Positions 1 to 8,647 of a stretch of 64,000 nucleotides of DNA are shown piece after piece (position 1 is the first letter of the stretch; the number at the start of each line of letters is the position of its first letter). The position numbers and the translations under genes were made by a program. The stretch comes from CAVORB01 sp963698495. Lineage in GTDB: Bacteria; Pseudomonadota; Gammaproteobacteria; Chromatiales; Chromatiaceae. The notes below the pieces were generated by a model. It had not been told where the DNA came from. It did no database searches and saw only the letters and a list, made by a program, of their open reading frames with translations. The stretch spans positions 122,129 to 186,128 of the forward strand of contig CAVORB010000025.1 of assembly GCA_963698495.1 (NCBI GenBank). Direction: 5' to 3'.

Positions 1-1477
1 GGACGGCCTTATCGAAGGTCCCTGAGGCCGCCTGCGCCAAGGCCAGTGCCCGCCGGTGAGGAGGGATGGGTTGAAGGAGGCTCAGCTCCGAGGCGATCTC
101 CAGGGCTTGCTCGGGTGCGCGGAGTGAGGGGGCGGCGGCCGCCGCGAGCAGGCGGGTCAGCGCGTAGCGCAGCATCGGGTCTTGTGGGTACTGCGCGCGT
201 AAGTCCCGAAGACGCTTGAGGACGGCGGATTCCGAATCCCCCGCTCGCAGCCGCGCGATCAGCTCCAGCAGCCGGGCCGGGGCGATCTCCCGATCCGCCG
301 CCTGCGCCTTGGCGTAGCCCGCCGCCGCTTCGGCATAACGGCCGGCGACGAAGTCCAGATTCGCGAGATAGAACAGGGCGCCGGCATGGCCCGGATCCAC
401 CACGAGGGCTCGCTGGTAATAGTCCGCGGCACTTTCCTGCGCGCCCCGTTGCTGCAACAGGACACCCTGAAGGAAATTCGCCAACAGGTCGTCCGGCTCT
501 GCCGTGAGGGCGGTCTCCAGCTGCTCGCCCGCGGCGTCACCGCGACCCGAGAGATAAAGCGCCCGCGCATAGCTCACCCGGGCCGGGACATTGTCCGGGT
601 CGATGGCGAGCCCCTCGGCGAAGTGCTCGGCGGCAGCGGCGTAGTCGCCTTCCCGGATGGCGTGTATGCCCTTGTGGAAGGCGGGTAAGGAGCGTTTTGA
701 CGCGCCTTGGAGCTGCTCCAGCAAGGGGTCCTTCGCCTCGGGGGTCTTCGCCACGAACAGGGCGAGGTGCTCCCGCGCCAGGTCGTTCTTGCCCAGCGCG
801 CGATAGGCCTGCCCCAGGGGATAGTGGACCTCGGTGGCGCCGGGGTTGGTTGCGAGGGCCTTCTCCAGGTGGGCGACCGCGTCCTCGTGCCGGCGCTCCA
901 GGTTCGCGATCTGGCCCAGGTAGTAGTTGGCCGCGGCGGTGAGGCCCGGGGTGTCGGCGATCCTCTCCAGGGCGGCAGCGGCCTCCGATAGCTCGCTGCG
1001 GTCCAGGTGCACCTTGCCGAGCCGGAGATACAGGGTCGGATAGTCGGCGTTCAGTGCCTGGGCGGCCCTGAGATAATCCAGGGCCTGATCGGCGTTGCCT
1101 GCCATCATCGCCAGGTAGCCCGCATAGTAGGGCCAGCGGAACTCCTGGGGCTCAAGGGCCTGGGCGCTGCGGAAACAGGCGTCCGCCTGGGCCTCCACCT
1201 CGACCAGCAGGAACAGGGCCCCCAGCCGGCCGTAGGCTGCGGCGAGGGAGGCGGCGTCCGGTTCCGGCTCGGCCAGCAGCCCTGCGACCTCCGCACGTGC
1301 CTCGGAAATGGCCTGCTGCATCAGGCGCTCCGCGCCGCTGATGTCGACCTCCTGAACCGGGACCAAGATCCCCTGCCAGCGCTTTGGCGGCGCCGAGAGC
1401 ACATCCGCCGGCGCCTGGATCCATGCCACCGCAAGAGTGGCGAACAGCGTGGCGCGAAACCAAGCCTGGACAGTCAT
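1..1477 (-). CDS. TPR-repeat protein, 3' end beyond the window
   Basis: The frame read leftwards from an ATG at 1477 stays open to the window edge (492 codons seen), so the C-terminus is missing. The N-terminus looks like a signal peptide (MTVQAWFRATLFATLAVAW). The rest is a chain of tetratricopeptide repeats: alternating Ala/Leu-rich helix pairs with the usual Gly, Tyr and Pro spacing, such as 'ALEPQEFRWPYYAGYLAMM', 'ALATNPGATEVHYPLGQAY' and 'ALVVDPGHAGALFYLANL'. TPR arrays bind proteins, and this one is probably periplasmic. It starts 9 bases after the VCBS/ASPIC gene stops, so it is the third gene of an operon with that gene and the multihaem cytochrome. Function unknown; it may be an assembly or scaffold factor for the cytochrome. 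Confidence 0.85.
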   Translation of the reverse strand, partial: MTVQAWFRATLFATLAVAWIQAPADVLSAPPKRWQGILVPVQEVDISGAERLMQQAISEARAEVAGLLAEPEPDAASLAAAYGRLGALFLLVEVEAQADACFRSAQALEPQEFRWPYYAGYLAMMAGNADQALDYLRAAQALNADYPTLYLRLGKVHLDRSELSEAAAALERIADTPGLTAAANYYLGQIANLERRHEDAVAHLEKALATNPGATEVHYPLGQAYRALGKNDLAREHLALFVAKTPEAKDPLLEQLQGASKRSLPAFHKGIHAIREGDYAAAAEHFAEGLAIDPDNVPARVSYARALYLSGRGDAAGEQLETALTAEPDDLLANFLQGVLLQQRGAQESAADYYQRALVVDPGHAGALFYLANLDFVAGRYAEAAAGYAKAQAADREIAPARLLELIARLRAGDSESAVLKRLRDLRAQYPQDPMLRYALTRLLAAAAAPSLRAPEQALEIASELSLLQPIPPHRRALALAQAASGTFDKAV

Positions 1478-1486
1478 GGCATCACC

Positions 1487-3325
1487 CTACTCCGCGCGCC
1501 CGGCGTCCTGCTCGACGACCAAATTGGTGTCCACCGTGATGGGGACCAGCTCCTGCTCGCTGCCGTCGGGCCAGACGATGCGCAGGCGGTCGATCTCGCC
1601 GGCGGTTCCCAGGCCGAAGGTCACCGGAAGCTCGACCTGCGACAGATAGCCCCGGGTGGGCATCACCTCCCGGTAGCGGGTCACGCCCCCGGCCGTGAGC
1701 TCCAGGCGGGCGCCGATGGCGTCGGTGTTGGGCGGCATGCCCTGGAGCACGACCCGCAGCCAGTGATGGCCCGTCTGCTGGTCGTTGCGCAGCAGCGCCG
1801 GCCGGCGTCCGTTCTGGGTGATGAGCACGTCGAGATCGCCGTCGCCGTCGATGTCCGCGTAGGCGATGCCGCGACCCACCAGGGGCTCCGCCATGTCGCC
1901 CGCGTCCGTCACCGGCAGGTAGCGCCCACGGCAGGCCTCGCCGCAGTTCCAGAACAGCGACGGCGGCTGGGCGTAGGTCTGGCTCTGCTGCACCTTCTGG
2001 ATCTCATGCTCCAGGTGGCCGTTGGCCAGAAGCAGGTCGAGCCGCCCGTCCAGGTCATAGTCCAGGAATACCACGCCGAAGGTGAGTGGGATGCGGGACG
2101 CGGGTCCGAGGCCCTCCAGCACCGCCTCGTCGACGAAGGGCGCGCGCCCATCGGTGGTGACGAACAGCGACGCCATCTCGTTGGCGAAGTTGCCGACCGC
2201 GATGCCGACCTCCTGGTCGTCCCGGAAACGGGCGGCGTCGACGCCCATGGCGGAGGTGGCCTTGCCGTTGCGGTCGTAGGCGATGCCCTCGAAGACGGCG
2301 ACCTCCTCGAAGCTGCCGTCCCCCTGGTTGCGGAACAGGAAGTTGCGCACCGTGTCGTTGACGATGACGAGGTCCAGCCAGCCGTCGCGGTCATAGTCGA
2401 AGGGCACTACCCCCAGGCCCTTGCCGACCGGGTGGCCGGAGACCGGATCCGATACCTGGATGCCGGCGGACGCGGAGACGTCGGTGAAGCGGCCGTCGCC
2501 CTCGTTGCGATAGAGATAGCTGTCGGTGCCGACGAAGTTGACGGGCGCGCCGTAGGCGCGGCCGAGCCCGGTGAGGCGGAAGTCGATTTCCAGGTCGATG
2601 TCGCGGGACCACTTGACGTAGTTGACCACGAACAGATCCAGGTCCCCGTCCCTGTCGTAGTCGAGAAAGGCCGCGCTGGCGCTCCAGGTGTCCCGTCCCG
2701 CGGCCACGCCCGCCTCGTCGGTGACGTCGCGGAAGCGCCCCTCCTCGTTGCGGAACAGGTGGTTGGCGTTGAGACTGGTCAGGAAGAGATCGCGCCAGCC
2801 GTCGCCGTCGTAGTCGCCGACCGCGACGCCCATGCCGTAGGTCGTGAGCGCAAGGCCGGCTTCCTCGGTGACGTCCGCGAAGCTCCCCTTGCCGTCGTTG
2901 CGATACAGGGCCTGCGTCGGCTGTCCTGCCCCCTGCTCGTGCCCCTCCCAGAGACGGGAATTGACGAGGAACAGGTCCTGATCCCCGTCCCGGTCGTAGT
3001 CGAAGAAGGCCGCGCCGCTGCCGATGGTCTCCGGCATCAGGCGTTCGCCATAGGCGCCGTTGATGTGGACGAAGCCGATGCCCGTGGTCTGGGTAACGTC
3101 GGTGAAGCGCACCGCGGGTGGGTTGGCGCTGGCCGCCGGCTCGGCGCGCTTGGGTGTTGGAAGCTCGGCCTCCTCAACCGGCGCCGGCGCTTGGGGCGAG
3201 CGGGTTGCGAAATAGATGCCGGCTGCAACCAGCGCCGTCAGCGCGATGGTGAGTGCGGAGAGGATGAAGGCGCGGCGGATCCTCGCCTCGCCACGGGTAA
3301 GCTCGCGTGTCTCGCGCGTGTTCAT
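1487..3325 (-). CDS. CRTAC1-like VCBS/FG-GAP repeat protein with C-terminal ASPIC/UnbV domain
   Basis: 612 residues. A membrane anchor or uncleaved signal lies at about residues 18-42. It is followed by a Pro/Ala-rich linker and at least six FG-GAP/VCBS calcium-binding repeats with the core D-Y-D-x-D-G-x-x-D (e.g. FFDYDRDGDQDLFLVN near 108, VGDYDGDGWRDLFLT, ADIDGDGDLDVLI). The last ~90 residues (GARLELTAGG...RLRIVWPDGSEQEL) match the ASPIC/UnbV domain. Such proteins form extracytoplasmic beta-propellers. The start overlaps the stop of the upstream cytochrome gene by 4 bases (ATGA), indicating translational coupling. Genes of this family often sit next to TPR and multihaem cytochrome genes, as here, but no reaction is established. 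The family assignment is secure and the role is unknown. Confidence 0.9.
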   Translation of the reverse strand: MNTRETRELTRGEARIRRAFILSALTIALTALVAAGIYFATRSPQAPAPVEEAELPTPKRAEPAASANPPAVRFTDVTQTTGIGFVHINGAYGERLMPETIGSGAAFFDYDRDGDQDLFLVNSRLWEGHEQGAGQPTQALYRNDGKGSFADVTEEAGLALTTYGMGVAVGDYDGDGWRDLFLTSLNANHLFRNEEGRFRDVTDEAGVAAGRDTWSASAAFLDYDRDGDLDLFVVNYVKWSRDIDLEIDFRLTGLGRAYGAPVNFVGTDSYLYRNEGDGRFTDVSASAGIQVSDPVSGHPVGKGLGVVPFDYDRDGWLDLVIVNDTVRNFLFRNQGDGSFEEVAVFEGIAYDRNGKATSAMGVDAARFRDDQEVGIAVGNFANEMASLFVTTDGRAPFVDEAVLEGLGPASRIPLTFGVVFLDYDLDGRLDLLLANGHLEHEIQKVQQSQTYAQPPSLFWNCGEACRGRYLPVTDAGDMAEPLVGRGIAYADIDGDGDLDVLITQNGRRPALLRNDQQTGHHWLRVVLQGMPPNTDAIGARLELTAGGVTRYREVMPTRGYLSQVELPVTFGLGTAGEIDRLRIVWPDGSEQELVPITVDTNLVVEQDAGRAE

Positions 3326-6102
3326 CTGGTTGCGACCCTTCCGTGCTCTCCCTGATGGCCGATGCCCGCCACGGCTTGCTGCCGCTGCAGATCATAGATG
3401 GCTACCGCCTCCGCCGCGTGGTCCGCTGCCGGATTCCGGCTGCGGTGAAGGGTGACTGCCCGCTCGACGGCGTTGTCGTCGCTCCGGTACCGCTCATGCG
3501 CGTCCCGATGCCGCGCCGCCCGCTCCGGCTCGCCGAGCTCGCTCAGTACCAGACTCAGGTTGTGGTGCACCGCATCGTTCTCGGGGTCGATCGTCAAGGC
3601 CTGCTCGAGCCGCTGCCGCGCCCGGTCGAGGAAGGCGAGGCGGGCATCCCTGCGTCGGTCGCCGCGCTCCTGGCGTGCCCGCTCGTAGAGGGTGCGGCCC
3701 AGCTCGTTGAGCATCCGATAGTCCCGCCCGAAGTCGAAGCCGCGCTCCCGGGCCGAATTGAAGCGGGTCTCGGCCAGGGCCTCCAGGTTGTCGATGGCGG
3801 CGTCCAGGTTGCCCAAATCCCTGTCTACCAGGGCGGAGTACCACGCAAGGACCCAGGGCGGTGCGGGCGGATCGGCCTCGGCGGCGCGCTGCAGGGCGGC
3901 GGCGGCCGCGTCCAATTGCCCTTCGCGGTAGAGTACGCGTGCGAGATTGAGGGGCCCATCCGCCCGGCCCAGGGCCTCCACCCGGGCGAAGGCCTCCAGG
4001 GCCTGACGGGACTCCCCCTTCTTGCCCTCGCGCAGGAGTCCGATGCCGTAGTCGTTCCAGCGCTCCCATGCGGGGGTCGGGGACTTCTGTGCCCTGTCCG
4101 CCTCGGCCCCGATGAGCGGCAGGCTCAGACGGTCCGAGGCGAGGATGGTAATGGGCAGATCATTGCGCTCGAATCTCGCCCCCATGACATGCCGGTAGAA
4201 ACGCGTGTCGAACTTGCGGTAGTTGAGCTGCGCCTCTATCGCGATCGGCCCGTCGGTGTCTGCTGGGACGCTGAAGGCGTAGTGGACGACGGCCGCGGCT
4301 CCCGGCGGGATCTGGTGGTTGTACAGGGCGACGAAGATGTCCTGCGCGTTGCGTCGGTCGATCCGGTTGCCGTCACGGTCGAGCAGATAGGCGTTGACGA
4401 AATAGGCCCAGGGGTCCACGTCTCCCTCGTCGTTCAGTGCGCCCGAGCGGCCGATGACCCGGTCGCCCGCCGTCAGCCTGAGATCGAGCCACAGCTCGTT
4501 GGAGTCCGCAGTGCCCTGGGTCAACTCGTGTCCCACGCCGGTGGTGCGCACCACCACCTCCAGCAGATAGCGGCCGCCCGGCTGCAGCATCGGCAGCTGC
4601 GGCCGCAACGGGGCGTGCAGGCGCCCTTCGATGTCACCGTCCTCCTTGAGCCCGAAGATGTCGATCCGGGTCGCGGTGCGCAGGGTGGCGATCCGGGCAG
4701 CATTGTCCGCTTCTGGCAGTCCCAGCATGTGGGGCACGGCGGTGTTGGCGGCCGCGAACAGGTGATCGTGAATCTCCCGCCCGCCATCGTTGCCGAAATC
4801 CCGCGCGGCCGGATCATCCGACGGCAACCCCGGCATGTGGCATTCGGCGCAAGCAATCTTGGCCCGCGGCGGGTAGTAGAAGCTGTCCACGCGGTGGCCT
4901 GACACCCCGCTCATGAGGAAGCTGTCGTAGTGATTCTGGCCGCGCAGCCAGCGGTAGTGATTGAGCTCTGTCGGCAAGTGCACCTTGTGGCAGGCGGAGC
5001 AGAGCTCGGCGCTCTTGTGCACGGGCTGCAACAAGGTCCTCTTGTGAAAGGCGGGCTTCGCCTTGATTAGCTGACGGTTGAGCGCCTTCAGGAAGGGGTT
5101 GTCGCTGAAGGCGAAGGGATAGCGTGGCGGGTCCACCAGGGTGTAGTCCCCGTTGCCACGGGGGCTGTTGACGGCGGTGATGGCGTGGCAACCCAGGCAG
5201 GTGATGCCGGCCTGGGAGCCGGGGTCCGCGTCGGGGTCGTAGTCCGGGTTGTCGAAGCGGCCGGAGAACAGGGGCACCAGGTCGTGGCAGGCGGCGCACA
5301 GGCGGGCGGCACGCGCGTCTCCGTCCCGCGCCTGGAGAACCTTGCGGGTATCCTCGATGCTGAAGCGGTAAGCCGGGTTGTTGAACGAGCTGAACCTGTG
5401 CATGCTGCCCGCGTGCCGGGCGGCGATGTCGGCGTGACACTCGGCGCAGCCGGCGTCGCCCATCAGGTGCTCGGCGGGTATGCGCATGCCTGCCGGCAGG
5501 CGTGTGAGCGCTGGCAGGAAGGCGCGATCCAGCGCCGGCTCGTTGCGCCCGCCCGCCAAGAGCAGCGCCAGCGCCGCCGTGGTCAGGCCGGCCGCCGCCG
5601 CGGCCCACTGCATTCCGCGGCGCCAGTTGAGGCGGGAGCCGGCCAAGCGATGCAGCACGAACAGCCAGGCGACGGCCAGTGGCGTCAGCACATGCACCCA
5701 ATAGGCGCCCGCGCGCGCCTGCGGGTCGTTGATCTCGAAGAAGCCGAAGCGGGTCAGGAGCACGCCGGAGGCGAGCAGGGCGATGGCGCTGAGATAGAGC
5801 CCGACGCCGGCCCGCACCGCGTAGCGGTTGGGGCGGCGCCAGGCTCGCCTGAGATGCAGGACGCCGAACGCGAGGGCGGGGATCAGAAGCATCAGACCCA
5901 GGGCCAGGTGGCCGAGGAACATGATCAGGTAGAAGTAGTTTTGGAGGCTCTCGCCGCTGGCCGCCTCGGCGACCGTGACGCCGACCAGATAGAGCGAGTT
6001 CACGGCAAGGAGGCCGAACAGGATCAGCACGAAGTCGAGGAGCCGCCTCAAGGCGGGCGAGAGAACGGTTGGCAGTGGGCGGCGCGTGGAATCGGAGGGC
6101 AT
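3322..6102 (-). CDS. Membrane-anchored pentahaem c-type cytochrome with C-terminal TPR domain
   Basis: About 926 residues from the ATG at 6102. A GTG at 6138 would add 12 residues, but neither start has a strong ribosome site. Five hydrophobic helices lie within roughly residues 20-185 and carry histidines near 65, 83, 137 and 151. Five CXXCH haem motifs follow (CAECH ~219, CAACH ~269, CLGCH ~302, CSACH ~368, CAECH ~418). Next comes a beta-rich region (~460-640), then a TPR domain to the C-terminus. The haem part resembles the cytochrome c554/c552-type multihaem group and would lie in the periplasm. It heads the operon with the VCBS/ASPIC and TPR genes. A quinol-linked electron-transfer role is plausible, but the substrate cannot be read from the sequence. 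Confidence 0.85.
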   Translation of the reverse strand: MPSDSTRRPLPTVLSPALRRLLDFVLILFGLLAVNSLYLVGVTVAEAASGESLQNYFYLIMFLGHLALGLMLLIPALAFGVLHLRRAWRRPNRYAVRAGVGLYLSAIALLASGVLLTRFGFFEINDPQARAGAYWVHVLTPLAVAWLFVLHRLAGSRLNWRRGMQWAAAAAGLTTAALALLLAGGRNEPALDRAFLPALTRLPAGMRIPAEHLMGDAGCAECHADIAARHAGSMHRFSSFNNPAYRFSIEDTRKVLQARDGDARAARLCAACHDLVPLFSGRFDNPDYDPDADPGSQAGITCLGCHAITAVNSPRGNGDYTLVDPPRYPFAFSDNPFLKALNRQLIKAKPAFHKRTLLQPVHKSAELCSACHKVHLPTELNHYRWLRGQNHYDSFLMSGVSGHRVDSFYYPPRAKIACAECHMPGLPSDDPAARDFGNDGGREIHDHLFAAANTAVPHMLGLPEADNAARIATLRTATRIDIFGLKEDGDIEGRLHAPLRPQLPMLQPGGRYLLEVVVRTTGVGHELTQGTADSNELWLDLRLTAGDRVIGRSGALNDEGDVDPWAYFVNAYLLDRDGNRIDRRNAQDIFVALYNHQIPPGAAAVVHYAFSVPADTDGPIAIEAQLNYRKFDTRFYRHVMGARFERNDLPITILASDRLSLPLIGAEADRAQKSPTPAWERWNDYGIGLLREGKKGESRQALEAFARVEALGRADGPLNLARVLYREGQLDAAAAALQRAAEADPPAPPWVLAWYSALVDRDLGNLDAAIDNLEALAETRFNSARERGFDFGRDYRMLNELGRTLYERARQERGDRRRDARLAFLDRARQRLEQALTIDPENDAVHHNLSLVLSELGEPERAARHRDAHERYRSDDNAVERAVTLHRSRNPAADHAAEAVAIYDLQRQQAVAGIGHQGEHGRVATR

Positions 6103-6184
6103 GGGCTTTCTCGATTCGAGCCAAAAGCGACCTGTCACATTAGAATTTTACTGGCTTTTAAAGCTTCTGTGGAATGACCCGCGC

Positions 6185-6853
6185 ATGCCAGACGACATTT
6201 CCATCGCCCGTCTCGGCTTCCTGGCTCTGGCCTGGCTCGCCTACTTTGCGCTGCATTCGTTGCTCGCATCCCTGCGTCTCAAGAGATGGGTGTCCCGCGA
6301 GCGGCCCCGTTGGATGCGCGCCTACCGCCTAGGCTTCAACACCCTGGCCCTGGTGCTGCTGGTGCCGCCGCTGGCGCTGACCTACAGGGACCGCGGGCCC
6401 TGGCTGTGGGAGTGGACCGGGGTCGGCTGGTGGCTGACCAGCGGACTTGCCGCGCTGGCGATGCTGGGTTTCCTGTGGTCTCTGCGCTGGTACGACGGCT
6501 CCGAGTTTCTCGGCTTACGGCAGTGGCGTGAGGGCACGACCGCGGCCGAGGACCAGGAACGGTTCCGCCTCTCGCCCCTGCATCGTTATGTTCGTCATCC
6601 CTGGTACAGCCTTGGGCTCGTGATCGTCTGGACCCGGGACATGGATCCCGCGTTGCTGGTCACGGCGCTGACGATCACCCTGTACTTCGTCGTGGGCTCC
6701 AGGTTGGAAGAGAACAAGCTGCTCGTCTACCACGGGGAGCCCTACCGCCGCTACCGGCGGCTGGTGCCGAGCCTGATCCCCTCGCCCCGGCGATTCCTCA
6801 CCCGCGAGCAGGCGCGTCGTCTAAGCGCCGAGGCTGAGCCGCGATCCGGATAA
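6185..6853 (+). CDS. ICMT/PEMT-family integral membrane methyltransferase-like protein
   Basis: 222 residues from the ATG at 6185; an upstream in-frame ATG at 6086 would run into the divergent cytochrome gene and is less likely. There are about five membrane helices. The C-terminal part has the family signature: RHPWYSLGL, then a helix, then SRLEENKLLVYHGEPYRRYRRLVPSLIP. This is the SAM-binding end found in isoprenylcysteine carboxyl methyltransferase, phospholipid methyltransferase and NnrU-like proteins. Substrate unknown. The gene diverges from the cytochrome operon across about 80 bases and converges on the glycine-rich protein gene, with a hairpin terminator between. Confidence 0.8.
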   Translation: MPDDISIARLGFLALAWLAYFALHSLLASLRLKRWVSRERPRWMRAYRLGFNTLALVLLVPPLALTYRDRGPWLWEWTGVGWWLTSGLAALAMLGFLWSLRWYDGSEFLGLRQWREGTTAAEDQERFRLSPLHRYVRHPWYSLGLVIVWTRDMDPALLVTALTITLYFVVGSRLEENKLLVYHGEPYRRYRRLVPSLIPSPRRFLTREQARRLSAEAEPRSG

Positions 6854-6866
6854 GCGCCTGAACGAC

Positions 6867-6890
6867 AAACCCCGCCAAGAGGCGGGGTTT
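6867..6890. terminator. Bidirectional rho-independent terminator
   Basis: A perfect 10-bp inverted repeat (AAACCCCGCC, loop AAGA, GGCGGGGTTT) lies between the convergent genes ending at 6853 (+) and 6923 (-). The A/T ends of the stem give a short U-run in both directions. Confidence 0.8.
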
Positions 6891-6922
6891 GGGGGCGGTG
6901 CGGTGATGTGGTCGCCGCGCGA

Positions 6923-7498
6923 TCAGTACTTGCCCATGGGGCGGAAGGCAGGGGCGGCGCCCCAATCGCTGGACGATCCCCGCTTGTCCCAGTCGCCGGA
7001 TGATCCGGGGCTGCTGCCCCAATCGCTCGGAGGGGGGGGCGGAGGAGGAGGCGCGGTTTCCTTGGTCTCCAGCTCCTCGATGCGCCGTTTCAGCGCCTCG
7101 ATCTCGGCGTCCTTTACGTTGGAAGACGAGGACGACGATGCGCTCGGGGCCGCTGCAGCGGGTGCGGCTGGAGGACCAGCCTGGCCGGGGGCGCCGTAAT
7201 AGCCAGGGCCACCGTAGCCACCCCAGGGACCTCCGCCGTAGGGTCCGCCGCCCCAGGGCCCGCCGCCGTATGGACCGCCACCCCAGGGACCTCCGTAGGG
7301 TCCGCCGCCCCAGGGTCCGCCGCCGCCGTAGGGGCCATCGTAGTAGTCGTCGTAGTCGTCACCGCCCCCCATCCATTTGCCCGGATTCATCATGTCGCCG
7401 AAGTTGAAGGCCTCGCTGACCGGGGCGTAGGAGAGGGTGGCGCCGATGACGCCGGCAGCGACGAGCGTGCTGAAAAGCTTGGATCTCGGGTGAAACAC
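6923..7498 (-). CDS. Secreted glycine-rich repeat protein, sulfur-globule-like
   Basis: 191 residues. A signal peptide ends near VSEA at residue ~30. It is followed by FNFGDMMNPGKWMGGGDDYDDYY and then tandem GPYGGGPWGG-type repeats (residues ~55-105). After these come an Ala/Pro/Ser linker, a short charged coiled-coil segment (KDAEIEALKRRIEELETKE), a poly-Pro run and a Ser/Gly/Trp tail ending FRPMGKY. Gly/Tyr/Trp repeats after a signal peptide are typical of the sulfur-globule envelope proteins of purple and colourless sulfur bacteria, and the MNP-x-K-W-M segment fits my recollection of that group. The charged coiled coil is not part of the classic short Sgp proteins. The identity is therefore a resemblance, and a generic cell-surface glycine-rich protein remains possible. 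A second Gly/Trp/Tyr-rich protein lies at 62500. Confidence 0.7.
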   Translation of the reverse strand: MFHPRSKLFSTLVAAGVIGATLSYAPVSEAFNFGDMMNPGKWMGGGDDYDDYYDGPYGGGGPWGGGPYGGPWGGGPYGGGPWGGGPYGGGPWGGYGGPGYYGAPGQAGPPAAPAAAAPSASSSSSSNVKDAEIEALKRRIEELETKETAPPPPPPPPSDWGSSPGSSGDWDKRGSSSDWGAAPAFRPMGKY

Positions 7499-7635
7499 GG
7501 CTAAGGGTCCTCCAGGGGTAAAGCTTGTCCGGATCAGGTGTGTGGCTCGAAGCCGGTAGCTCGAAGGCGTTCGGTGTCCGGACTGCGCCTTTTCTTACCG
7601 CTTCCGTCGCTCTCGGTCAACCTGCGCGGCCGCCT

Positions 7636-8502
7636 TCAGGTTCCATGTCGATGCGTGTGATGTCCGTGTCCGCCGGCGTGCATGGCGCCTGCCTCGTGCA
7701 GGTGCGCGCCGTCGGGCTGTACCGCCGGGCGCGCGGTCTCACCCCGCGCCCGGCGCTCGGTTTGGGTCTGAACCTGGGAGCGCAGCCAGGCGAGCCAGGG
7801 CTCGATCCCCGTTCTGTCACGGGTGGTCGTGCGCGCGAACGGGGCATCGGTGGCCAGATGGCGCAGGTGATGCTCGGCCCGTTCCGGGTCGAATTCGGTG
7901 AGGTAAGGGAGGAGGTCCGACTTGGTGAGCAGGACCAGATCGGCCGCGCGGAACATGACCGGGTACTTCGCCGGCTTGTCGTCGCCCTCGGGCACGGACA
8001 GCAGGGTGACGTTGCGGTGCTGCCCGAGATCGAAGCTCGCCGGGCACACCAGATTGCCCACGTTCTCGATAAACAGGATGTCGACGTCGTCGAGGGAGAG
8101 CCGGTGCAAGGCGTCGTGCACCATGTGGGCGTCCAGATGACAGGCGCTGCCGGTGGCGATCTGGATCGCGGGAACCCCTTGGGCGCGGATGCGCTCCGCG
8201 TCGTTCTCGGTCTCCAGGTCGCCCTCGATGACGGCGATGGAGAGCTCGTCTTTCAGCGCGCCGATGGTCGCCTCCAGCAGGCTGGTCTTGCCTGCCCCCG
8301 GGGAAGACATGAGATTGACCGCGAGCACGCCGTGGGCGTCGAAGTGCTCCCGGTTGTGGGCCGCCTGGTGATCATTCTCGGTCAGCAGGCTCTTGAGCAC
8401 GGTGACGGCGGCGCGGCCGTCCTCGGTGCGGGCGTGCTTGCCGTCTACCCGGACCAGGTGCTCGTTGCCGGGCGTGATGTTGCAGCCGCAGGTATCGCAC
8501 AT
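7636..8502 (-). CDS. hypB: Hydrogenase/urease nickel incorporation GTPase HypB
   Basis: 288 residues from the ATG at 8502, which has GAGGA about 8 bases upstream. HypB is the GTPase that, with HypA, delivers Ni2+ to the NiFe-hydrogenase large subunit precursor in the cytoplasm. Visible features are the N-terminal CxxCGC metal site (MCDTCGCN), the P-loop SSPGAGKTS at ~66-74, the EGDLETENDAERI segment, the SACHLDA metal/GTPase region, FIENVGNLVCP, and TKSDLLPY for base recognition. The usual N-terminal His-rich stretch is missing. Instead, the last ~30 residues are His-rich and end GGHGHHTHRHGT. It lies downstream of hypA on the same strand, separated by about 145 bases. No hydrogenase structural genes are in the window. 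Confidence 0.93.
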   Translation of the reverse strand: MCDTCGCNITPGNEHLVRVDGKHARTEDGRAAVTVLKSLLTENDHQAAHNREHFDAHGVLAVNLMSSPGAGKTSLLEATIGALKDELSIAVIEGDLETENDAERIRAQGVPAIQIATGSACHLDAHMVHDALHRLSLDDVDILFIENVGNLVCPASFDLGQHRNVTLLSVPEGDDKPAKYPVMFRAADLVLLTKSDLLPYLTEFDPERAEHHLRHLATDAPFARTTTRDRTGIEPWLAWLRSQVQTQTERRARGETARPAVQPDGAHLHEAGAMHAGGHGHHTHRHGT

Positions 8503-8647
8503 GGTGCGCTTCCTCGTTGGTGAAAGGAGCTTGCGTGAACTATACATCAGCGCCCGCCCCCATGTCCGTGAGTCCTGACGGGTGTGAATCCGGCGACGAT
8601 TGGATGCGGCGGCTAAGCTTCTCCGGCGCGGTGGTGGGCGGCGGGCC

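Noticed and set aside
1007..3355. Long open frame on the plus strand opposite the CRTAC1-like gene
   Set aside because: It is an antisense shadow of a protein with clear VCBS and ASPIC motifs on the minus strand; its own translation has no domain character.
7200..7340. Short repeats that could suggest a CRISPR array or tandem DNA repeat
   Set aside because: They are codon repeats (GGPYGG/PWGG) inside the glycine-rich secreted protein, with no unique spacers.
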